A stretch of 5,031 nt of DNA from an uncultured delta proteobacterium (GTDB lineage Bacteria > Myxococcota_A > Polyangia > Polyangiales > Polyangiaceae). The notes under the pieces are model-generated. The model made no database searches, was not told the DNA's origin, and was given only the letters and a program-made list of their open reading frames with translations. The position numbers and the translations under genes are program-made. Shown here piece after piece: positions 1 to 5,031 of this stretch (its first letter is position 1; each line of letters begins with the position of its first letter). The stretch is from assembly GCA_903893335.1 (NCBI GenBank), contig CAITLX010000473.1, positions 1 through 5,031 on the forward strand, written 5' to 3'.

Positions 1-550
1 CGGGCGGCGCAGGCGCCTCGTGCAGATCGAGGTGATCGAGGTCGAGCGCGAGCGGCCCGAGATCGTCGAACCGCACGTCGCGCGACGCGGGCACCTGCGG
101 CACCTGCGGCGCCACCGGAGCAGGTGCCGCCGCAGCGGCGTTCGGGTCGAGCCCCGCGCGCCACGCCTCGCGCTCGGCCTTTCGAACGGCGCCCTTCTCG
201 AACATCTTCTGGCGCTTGCGCGCGAGGGTGGTCGTCGCGACGTCGCCGAACCGCGCCGTGGCGCGGTTGACGTCGCGCGTGTACGTCCCGTCCTCGATCT
301 GCCGGCAGATGCGCGCCCAGTACTGCTGGTACGTGTTGTACCGAGAGTTGACCGTCTGCAGCTTGAAGCGCAGCACCGCGTTGCGGACCTGCTCGCGGCG
401 CAGGACCCAGAGTCGGCGGTCGACGTCCTTGCGGTAGATGAGGGGCTCGATCTTCTCGATCCCCATGAAATACTGGTCGTAGAGCGCTCGCAGGCGCTCG
501 ACGCGCTCGCCGAGCTCCTCGATCGCGACCTCGAGCTCGCCGGCCTCCAC
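1..550 (-). CDS. Conserved myxobacterial hypothetical protein (MXAN_5187-like), 3' end outside the window
   Basis: Reading leftwards from a GTG at 550, 183 codons are open to the window edge, so the C-terminus is missing. The start is the first possible one: the stop codon of the upstream lipoprotein gene lies in the same frame six bases before it, and the next ATG (residue 29) would remove conserved sequence. Residues 1-30 are acidic and helical (ELEVAIEELGERVERLRALY), followed by YDQYFMGIEKIEP (24-36), then a charged helical stretch with RRLWVLRREQVRNAVLRF (45-62) and RYNTYQQYWARICRQIEDG (70-88). From memory this matches a family conserved in myxobacteria and named after Myxococcus MXAN_5187, whose function is unknown. 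A Pro/Ala linker (about residues 140-156) follows, then an acidic, leucine-rich segment. No signal peptide or membrane helix is visible, so the protein is probably cytoplasmic. It is likely co-transcribed with the lipoprotein gene. The coding call is strong and the family assignment is from recalled motifs only. Confidence 0.85.
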   Translation of the reverse strand, partial: MEAGELEVAIEELGERVERLRALYDQYFMGIEKIEPLIYRKDVDRRLWVLRREQVRNAVLRFKLQTVNSRYNTYQQYWARICRQIEDGTYTRDVNRATARFGDVATTTLARKRQKMFEKGAVRKAEREAWRAGLDPNAAAAAPAPVAPQVPQVPASRDVRFDDLGPLALDLDHLDLHEAPAPP

Positions 551-556
551 GCTGCC

Positions 557-1312
557 CTAGAGGGGGACGACTTTCACGTCGTCGAAGCAGACCGGGACGT
601 CCCAGTCGTTGAAGCCGAAGTGGTCGTGCCCGGGGCCCGCGAGCGGCTCGGGGTCGGTGAAGCGGAACATCGTCTGCTCGCCCACCGACCAGACGAGCGT
701 CTTGCCGTCGGCGCGCTCGAGCTTGAAGTGGTAGGCCTGCCCCGCGGCCACCGGGCGCGCGCGCTCGTCGTCGCTGCCGGGCAGGATGCGCATCTCGTGG
801 CGATCGGTCGCGTGCTCGTTGAGCCGCGCGAGCACGTGGAACGTGTTCTTCCAGCCGCCGAGGATGGCGAGGTAGCTCGTCGCGTCGGTGTACGAGGCGC
901 CGGTCGCGGCGCTGGCGCCGTCGCCGAAGATCTCGCACTTGAGGTCTCCCTCGGGCGACTGGCTCACGGCGTCGAACTCGATGCGCACGTTGTCGGGCAG
1001 CGTGCGCGCGAGCCACACGGGGTGGTTGCGCACGCCCTTGCCGCAGAGCCGACCACCCTCGATGCGCCAGGCGTCGCTGGTGGTGCGCCAGTCGCCGCCG
1101 ATGCCGGCGCGCTCGAAGGAGTCGGCGAAGCCGGCGCCGAGCGGCGAGGAGGCCGCGGTCGGGCGCGCCACCGAGCCGACCTGCTGCGGTCGCAGCGCGG
1201 CCTTCGCCTTCGTGGGGCTGGTCGCGGCGGGCGCGCCTGCGTCGGTGGAGGCGGGGCCGTTGGGCACGCACGCGGCGAGGGCGACGGCGAGGAGCGGAGC
1301 AGACGAGCGCAC
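557..1312 (-). CDS. Predicted lipoprotein with C-terminal concanavalin-like (3-keto-disaccharide hydrolase-type) domain
   Basis: This 251-residue protein begins at a GTG. An in-frame TAG nine bases upstream (1322-1324) makes this GTG the earliest possible start, with a weak GAG ribosome site (1320-1322). The N-terminus has one Arg, a hydrophobic run and a lipobox, LAAC, with the cysteine at residue 15. It is therefore a predicted Lgt/Lsp substrate anchored in a membrane. An Ala/Pro/Ser/Thr-rich low-complexity linker spans about residues 16-60. Residues 62-251 form one compact domain that starts with FADSFERAGIGGDW and ends with HFGFNDWDVPVCFDDVKVVPL. This pattern, with an opening F-D/S-F-E and a closing FDDVKV strand, is typical of secreted beta-sandwich (LamG/concanavalin-like, PF06439-type) domains that often bind or act on carbohydrate. 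I see no catalytic signature that would define a reaction, so enzymatic activity is not claimed. The lipoprotein call is strong, the fold is inferred, and the substrate is unknown. Confidence 0.85.
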   Translation of the reverse strand: MRSSAPLLAVALAACVPNGPASTDAGAPAATSPTKAKAALRPQQVGSVARPTAASSPLGAGFADSFERAGIGGDWRTTSDAWRIEGGRLCGKGVRNHPVWLARTLPDNVRIEFDAVSQSPEGDLKCEIFGDGASAATGASYTDATSYLAILGGWKNTFHVLARLNEHATDRHEMRILPGSDDERARPVAAGQAYHFKLERADGKTLVWSVGEQTMFRFTDPEPLAGPGHDHFGFNDWDVPVCFDDVKVVPL

Positions 1313-1386
1313 GCGGCGACTCTACCACACGGCCCGCGTGGTCGTGGCTGGCGGCGCTCGCGGTTCGAGGGTAAGGAACCGCGCGC
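1313..1386. promoter_or_regulatory. Divergent intergenic region between the lipoprotein gene and lgt, with imperfect palindrome
   Basis: These 74 bases must hold the start signals for both the leftward lipoprotein gene and rightward lgt, unless promoters lie inside the genes. An imperfect inverted repeat occupies 1324-1342: ACCAC-A-C, spacer GGCCC, G-C-GTGGT, that is seven-base arms with one mismatch. It could be an operator or part of a promoter. No convincing -35/-10 pair stands out in either direction, so the promoter positions are not called. Confidence 0.45.
1374..1377 (+). promoter_or_regulatory. Ribosome binding site of lgt (AGGA)
   Basis: AGGA lies within GTAAGGAACC, nine bases before the ATG at 1387. 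It is the clearest Shine-Dalgarno match in the window and fixes the lgt start. Confidence 0.7.
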
Positions 1387-2625
1387 ATGCACCCGATCGT
1401 GTTCCGCATTCCGCTGCCGCACTGGACGCTCCCCTTCGGCATCGGCGAGCTGCACGCGCTGCCGATCTACAGCTACGGCGTGATGCTCGGCCTGTCGTTC
1501 GTGGTCGGCTGGTACCTCACGCTCGGCCTCATCAAGCGCGACTTCACCGCGGCCTACAACGAGGCCACGGGCCTCGCCTTCGTCGAGAAGTTCGCCAACT
1601 GCTACGTCGTCACCGCGTTCAGCGCGCTGCTCGCGTCGCGCCTGCTCTACGTCGTCACCAACCTCGACGAGTTCCACACGCTCAAGGACCTCTTCGCGCT
1701 GCGCCGCGGCGGGCTCGTGGCGTACGGCGGCTTCCTCGGCGGTTTCGTCGGCTCGCTCGCCTACCTGCGCATCATCCGCGTGCGCCTGCTGCCGTGGGCC
1801 GACGCGGCCGTGCCGAGCCTCGCGTCGGGCCTGATGATCACGCGCATCGGCTGCTACCTGTTCGGCTGCGACTTCGGCAAGCCGCTGACGGGCGCGGCGC
1901 CCGAGTGGCTCAAGACGCTCGGCACCTTCCCCCACTGGCCCGAGGGCACGCTCGATCACGGCTCGGGCTCGCCGGCCTGGGTGCACCACGTGCAGCACCG
2001 CGGCCTCGGCATGGAGTCGGTCGCGTCGTTCCCCGTGCACCCGACGCAGCTCTACGAGTCGGCCGTCGGCCTGTCGCTGCTCGTGCTGCTGCTGTGGGTG
2101 CGCCGTCAGCAGAAGTTCCGCGGCCAGATCTTCCTCGTCTTCACCTTCGGCTACGGCCTGCTGCGCTTCCTGCTCGAGATGCTCCGCGACGACGTCGAGC
2201 GCGGCGAGTACGGCCCGTCGATGGCCGAGCACGTCATCCTCCCCGGCGCGCTGGCCGCGCTGGCGCTGGCCTACGCCGTCGGCATCGCGCCGACCCTCAA
2301 GGAAGTCGTGCTGCGCCGCGTGACGCAGGTCGCGGCGTTCGTGCCGGCCGTGGTCGCCTACCTCGTCTTGCGCCCCGAGACGTTCGGCGAGCAGTCGCTC
2401 GTGCAGCTCTCCACCTCGCAGTGGGTGGCGCTGCTGACGGCCGTGCCGGCCGCCATCGCGTACGGCATCTATGCCAAGGCCGCCGCGGCGCACCCGGGCA
2501 GCGCGATGACCCTCGGGCTCGAGGGCATGCAGATCGTCGCCGACGCCGACGCCGAGCCGGCCGCCGGAGGCCACGAGGCCGACGACGCCGACGACGCCGA
2601 CAAGGCGGCTCCGGGCGCCTCCTGA
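1387..2625 (+). CDS. lgt: Prolipoprotein diacylglyceryl transferase (long form with insert and acidic tail)
   Basis: Lgt is an inner-membrane enzyme that transfers diacylglycerol from phosphatidylglycerol to the lipobox cysteine of prolipoproteins, the first step of lipoprotein maturation. Visible family motifs are LPIYSYGVMLG (25-35), RRGGLVAYGGFLGG (106-119), TRIGCYLFGCDFGKP (152-166), FPVHPTQLYES (215-225), RFLLEMLRDD (260-269) and LSTSQW (341-346). R153 and R260 align by motif with the essential E. coli Arg143 and Arg239. The His103 position is Tyr113, and the classic GNFxNxE segment is the GCxxxGC variant seen in many other phyla. Hydrophobic helices lie near 27-48, 69-90, 109-131, 140-160, 224-238, 246-266, 283-301, 315-328 and 345-363. 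At 412 residues it exceeds the usual 260-300. The excess is about 50 residues between FGKP and HPTQLYE, an extra segment at 280-340 carrying two predicted helices, and an Asp/Ala-rich tail (385-412). A good ribosome site precedes the ATG. hisIE follows 20 bases downstream. Confidence 0.95.
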   Translation: MHPIVFRIPLPHWTLPFGIGELHALPIYSYGVMLGLSFVVGWYLTLGLIKRDFTAAYNEATGLAFVEKFANCYVVTAFSALLASRLLYVVTNLDEFHTLKDLFALRRGGLVAYGGFLGGFVGSLAYLRIIRVRLLPWADAAVPSLASGLMITRIGCYLFGCDFGKPLTGAAPEWLKTLGTFPHWPEGTLDHGSGSPAWVHHVQHRGLGMESVASFPVHPTQLYESAVGLSLLVLLLWVRRQQKFRGQIFLVFTFGYGLLRFLLEMLRDDVERGEYGPSMAEHVILPGALAALALAYAVGIAPTLKEVVLRRVTQVAAFVPAVVAYLVLRPETFGEQSLVQLSTSQWVALLTAVPAAIAYGIYAKAAAAHPGSAMTLGLEGMQIVADADAEPAAGGHEADDADDADKAAPGAS

Positions 2626-2645
2626 CGAGCTGGGCGAGCGCGTCC

Positions 2646-3320
2646 GTGTCGCTCAAGCTCGGCCCCGACGGCCTGCTGCCCGCGGTGGTGCAGGACCGCC
2701 TCACGGGGCAGGTCCGCATGGTCGCGTGGATGAACGCCGAGGCCCTCGCGCGCACGCTCGCGACCGGCCGCGCCACGTTCTTCAGCCGCTCGCGCGGGGC
2801 GCTCTGGGTGAAGGGCGAGACGAGCGGGCACACGCTGCACGTCGCGCGGGTGTGGGCCGACTGCGACGCCGACACGCTGCTCGTCGAGGTCGATCCGGCG
2901 GGGCCCAGCTGCCACACCGGCAGCCCGAGCTGCTTCTTCCGGCGCGTCGAGGCCGAGGGCGACGGCGCCCCACGCATCGTCGACGAGCCGGTCGACGCGA
3001 CGGCGCTCATCGAGCGCCTCGAGCGCACGATCGAGGCGCGGCGCGACGCGAGCGCCGGGGCCAGCTACACCCGGTCGCTGCTCGACGCGGGCGCGCCGAA
3101 GATCGGCGCCAAGCTCCGCGAGGAGGCCGGCGAGCTCGCCGACGCCATCGCCGCCGAGAGCGACGAGCGCGTCGCCTCCGAGGCCGCCGACGTCGTCTAC
3201 CACCTGCTCGTCGGGCTGGCGTCGAGGGGCGTGCCGTTTCGCGCCGTGCTCGCGGAGCTCGACCGCCGCTTCGGCACGAGCGGCCACGCCGAGAAGGCCG
3301 CGCGAGGCCGCCCCGCCTGA
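2646..3320 (+). CDS. hisIE: Bifunctional phosphoribosyl-AMP cyclohydrolase / phosphoribosyl-ATP pyrophosphatase
   Basis: This cytoplasmic enzyme carries out steps two and three of histidine biosynthesis: HisE hydrolyses phosphoribosyl-ATP to phosphoribosyl-AMP, and HisI opens its purine ring. The HisI half (residues about 1-105) shows VVQDRLTGQVRMVAWMN (14-30), FFSRSRGALWVKGETSGH (45-62), the metal-binding DCDADT (72-77) and the zinc-cysteine segment SCHTGSPSCFF (88-98), with C73, C89 and C96 as ligands. The HisE half (about 118-210) has LERTIEARR (125-133), KIGAKLREEAGELADA (152-167) and EAADVVYHLLVGL (179-191), including the acidic EExxE and ExxD metal residues. At 224 residues it has the normal length for the fusion. 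The frame stays open far upstream across lgt, so the start rests on homology. The GTG at 2646 is the only GTG or ATG between the lgt stop and the conserved LKLGPDGLLPAVVQD. Its ribosome site is poor (GGGCGAG, 2632-2638), which fits translational coupling to lgt. No other his gene is in the window. Confidence 0.95.
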   Translation: MSLKLGPDGLLPAVVQDRLTGQVRMVAWMNAEALARTLATGRATFFSRSRGALWVKGETSGHTLHVARVWADCDADTLLVEVDPAGPSCHTGSPSCFFRRVEAEGDGAPRIVDEPVDATALIERLERTIEARRDASAGASYTRSLLDAGAPKIGAKLREEAGELADAIAAESDERVASEAADVVYHLLVGLASRGVPFRAVLAELDRRFGTSGHAEKAARGRPA

Positions 3321-3329
3321 GCCTGAGGA

Positions 3330-3457
3330 GGCCAAGGGGCTGGCCCCACACGGGTGGCTCGGTTTGGCCACGAAGGGCCATGGGTTTGACCCCACGCGGG
3401 TGGCTCGGGTCGGCCTCCGATGGTCAGGGGTTTGACACCCTTTCCGGCGGCTCGATA
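3330..3457. repeat. Degenerate intergenic tandem repeat, about three units of 36-46 bases
   Basis: Three similar blocks follow one another: 3330-3365, 3366-3411 and 3412-3457. Each begins with GGCC and ends with a G-G-C/T-GGCTCG core (GGGTGGCTCGG in the first two, CCGGCGGCTCGA in the third). The second and third share GGGTTTGAC at the same offset, 46 bases apart. The first unit lacks about ten central bases, including this element. Each unit also contains a short hairpin-capable motif: GGCCA-N6-TGGCC (3330-3345), TGGCC-N6-GGCCA (3365-3380) and GGGT-TTGAC-ACCC (3428-3440). Divergence between copies suggests age, or selection on structure rather than on exact sequence. No protein-coding frame is convincing here. 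Confidence 0.65.
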
Positions 3458-3459
3458 TC
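3432..3459 (+). promoter_or_regulatory. Candidate sigma-70-type promoter of the FrzS/AglZ-like gene
   Basis: An exact TTGACA -35 box (3432-3437) is followed, after 16 bases, by GATATC (3454-3459). This matches TATAAT at only three of six positions but is the one AT-rich spot in the surrounding GC-rich sequence. Transcription would start near 3466, giving a leader of about 45 bases before the ATG at 3511. The -35 box is part of the third repeat unit. Confidence 0.5.
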
Positions 3460-3510
3460 CTCCCCGGTCCCGCACGTCGCGCGATTCTGCGCCCGGAGCC
3501 GTCCAAGCCC

Positions 3511-5031
3511 ATGTCGATCCGTGTCCTCGTCTTTGAGAGCGACCCCTCCTTCGCCGCCGAGCTGTCGAGCGAGCTGGGGCGCCTGGGGTGTGCCACCACC
3601 ATCGTCGACGACGGCAACGTGGGTCTGCAGTCGGCCACGAGCGAGCGCCCCGACCTGATCTTGCTGTCGATCGAGCTGCCGCGCATGAACGGCTTCTCGG
3701 TCTGCAACAAGCTGAAGAAGGACCCGTCGCTCAAGGACGTGCCGCTCATCATCATGTCGAGCGAGTCGAGCGACGAGACGTTCGAGCAGCACCGCAAGCT
3801 GCGCACGCGCGCCGAGGACTACGTGCACAAGCCCGTCGCGTTCGGCGAGCTGCTCCAGCGCATCGCGCCGTTCGTCGATCTGGGCGCTGCCGCGGGCGAC
3901 ACGCTCGCCGACGGCGGCGACGAGATCGTCATCGACGACGCCATCGAGATCGACGACGCCGAGACGCTCGACGCCGACGCGCTCGACGAGGAGCCCACGG
4001 GCCAGCACGCGGTCAGCGCCCCGGGCGCGCACCTGTCGTGGAAGGGCAAGCCGGTCGACGACGAGGTCGATCACTTCGCCGACGACGCGTTCGATCGCAT
4101 GATGGAGGGCGACGGGCTCGGCGAGGGGCCGGGCCACCTCCAGCTGACCGCGCCGACGCCCATCCACTCGGGCCTCGCCAACGTCGCCCCGACGGTGATG
4201 CCGTCGCCGGCGCTGCACGGCAACCCTCCGCCGCTGCCGCCCCCCCCGCGCACCGCGGCGCCGGTCGCGCCGCCCCCGCCCCTGCACGAGCCGGCGCACG
4301 AGCCTCCGCACGTGCCGGCGTTCGCGTCGTCCGCGGCGCAGGTGACCGTCGCTGCGCCGCCGCTGCACATGGATGCCGACGACGCGCAGGTGGTCGAGCT
4401 GCACGTGCAGAACGAGCGCGTGGCCACCGAGTTGCTCGAGGCGCGCGCCGAGGCCGCCCGCCTGACCGCCGAGCTCGCGTCGGCCCAGGCCGAGGTCGAG
4501 CGGGCAGCCGCGGCTGCCGCAGCCGCAGCGCAGCACGACGCGACGGCAGGCGCCGAGCTCACGCACCTGCGCGAGGAGGTCGAGGCGCTGCGTGGCCAGA
4601 TCGCCGCCTCGGCGAAGGGGCGCGGGGTGTCGAGCCGCGAGTTCCTCGATCTGCGCGAGGCGCTCAACAAGAAGGACAAGGAGATCCTCGCGCTGCGCGA
4701 CCAGATCTCGCGCACCGAGAAGGACCTGCTCGACGCGCGCGACGGCGCGCTCGCCCTCGAGCGCGAGCGGGCCGACCAGGACGACCGCGTCGCCGCCCTC
4801 GAGAAGGAGCTCTCGGACGCTCGCTCGCTCGTCGAGAGCCTGAAGGCCGACAAGGACCAGGCCGCGAAGCGCGCCGACGACTACAAGTCGCGCGGCGACA
4901 AGACGCGCGCCGAGCTCGAGGCGAAGACCGCCGAGCTCGCGACGGCGCGCCAGCGTCACCTCGAGGAGTCGGCCGCGAACGCGTCCGCGCACGCAGCCGC
5001 CCTCGCGAGCGCGCTCGAGCAGGCCGGGGCC
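3511..5031 (+). CDS. FrzS/AglZ-like protein: pseudo-receiver domain plus long coiled coil, 3' end outside the window
   Basis: An ATG at 3511 opens a frame that runs uninterrupted to the window edge (507 residues), preceded by GGAG at 3495-3498, twelve bases upstream. Residues 1-124 form a CheY-like receiver: RVLVFESD (4-11), PDLILLSIELPRMNGFSVC (47-65), PLIIMSS (78-84), QHRKL (93-97) and YVHKPV (104-109, with the conserved Lys107). The phospho-acceptor Asp is replaced by Ser53 and the acidic pair is E9/S10, so classical phosphorylation is unlikely. An acidic linker (125-215) and a Pro-rich region (231-270) follow. From about residue 287 the chain is continuous coiled coil, including SREFLDLREALNKKDKEI (375-392). 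This order, and the QHRKL and SREFLDLREALNKKDKE motifs, match from memory the Myxococcus polarity and motility proteins FrzS and AglZ. Nine consecutive Ala (332-340) interrupt the coil. The visible part cannot decide between FrzS and the much longer AglZ. A cytoplasmic, pole-associated scaffold role is inferred. Confidence 0.88.
   Translation, partial: MSIRVLVFESDPSFAAELSSELGRLGCATTIVDDGNVGLQSATSERPDLILLSIELPRMNGFSVCNKLKKDPSLKDVPLIIMSSESSDETFEQHRKLRTRAEDYVHKPVAFGELLQRIAPFVDLGAAAGDTLADGGDEIVIDDAIEIDDAETLDADALDEEPTGQHAVSAPGAHLSWKGKPVDDEVDHFADDAFDRMMEGDGLGEGPGHLQLTAPTPIHSGLANVAPTVMPSPALHGNPPPLPPPPRTAAPVAPPPPLHEPAHEPPHVPAFASSAAQVTVAAPPLHMDADDAQVVELHVQNERVATELLEARAEAARLTAELASAQAEVERAAAAAAAAAQHDATAGAELTHLREEVEALRGQIAASAKGRGVSSREFLDLREALNKKDKEILALRDQISRTEKDLLDARDGALALERERADQDDRVAALEKELSDARSLVESLKADKDQAAKRADDYKSRGDKTRAELEAKTAELATARQRHLEESAANASAHAAALASALEQAGA

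Noticed and set aside
20..1483. Long rightward open frame opposite the two leftward genes
   Set aside because: Its product is Arg/Val/Ala-rich low-complexity sequence without motifs, and it runs antisense to two genes with clear domain content and overlaps the lgt start. It is a by-product of high GC content.
964..2574. Leftward open frame antisense to lgt
   Set aside because: It has antisense composition (His/Arg/Glu/Ala-rich), lacks motifs, and overlaps well-supported lgt and the lipoprotein gene in another frame.
888..2645. In-frame upstream extension of hisIE across lgt
   Set aside because: The frame happens to be open, but the extension is Arg/Ala-rich, overlaps all of lgt and has no counterpart in HisIE proteins, which begin just before the LKLGPDGLLPAVVQD segment.
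3330..3347. Rho-independent terminator after hisIE
   Set aside because: A GGCCA-N6-TGGCC hairpin and a GGGGC-TG-GCCCC motif exist, but the stem is short and no T-run follows, so no terminator is called.
3330..3457. CRISPR array
   Set aside because: The units are too few, diverged and contiguous, without unique spacers between exact repeats, and no cas genes are nearby.
2469..3806. Leftward open frame across hisIE and the repeat region
   Set aside because: It is antisense to hisIE and to the receiver domain. The stretch over the repeats only translates the repeated bases and shows no recognisable domain.
3424..4992. Leftward open frame antisense to the FrzS/AglZ-like gene
   Set aside because: It is the reverse-strand image of coiled-coil codons (Leu/Arg/Val/Glu-rich). 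The sense strand has a recognisable receiver and coiled coil.

Overview
The window is very GC-rich, uses GTG starts at three of five genes, and encodes proteins whose closest remembered relatives are myxobacterial: a FrzS/AglZ-type pseudo-receiver plus coiled-coil protein, and a conserved protein with a YDQYFMGIEK-type motif. I infer a chromosomal segment of a myxobacterium (Myxococcota), perhaps of the Polyangiales/Sorangium side. I cannot name a genus from the sequence alone. There are no mobile elements, tRNAs, rRNAs or CRISPR arrays.

Layout. Two genes run leftwards. The first is a secreted lipoprotein with a C-terminal jelly-roll-like domain (557-1312). Six bases downstream follows a conserved hypothetical protein (from 550, cut by the left edge). 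A 74-base divergent intergenic region with an imperfect palindrome separates them from two rightward genes, lgt (1387-2625) and the bifunctional histidine-biosynthesis gene hisIE (2646-3320), spaced 20 bases apart and probably co-transcribed. A 190-base intergenic region (3321-3510) holds a degenerate repeat of about 46 bases in roughly three copies, the last of which contains an exact TTGACA box. It precedes a FrzS/AglZ-like gene (from 3511, cut by the right edge, 507 residues visible).

How the genes relate. Lgt attaches diacylglycerol to the lipobox cysteine of prolipoproteins. The divergently transcribed neighbour is itself a predicted lipoprotein, hence a client of Lgt, though it would be one of very many. 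HisIE has no functional link to Lgt that I can see, and no other his genes are in the window. The FrzS/AglZ-like protein has its own likely promoter and is probably a cytoplasmic scaffold linked to polarity or motility.

The window is mostly ordinary chromosomal housekeeping. I did not find a convincing undescribed system. The points most worth a second look are the intergenic repeat with an embedded promoter, the missing phospho-acceptor in the receiver domain, and an extra two-helix segment plus acidic tail in Lgt.
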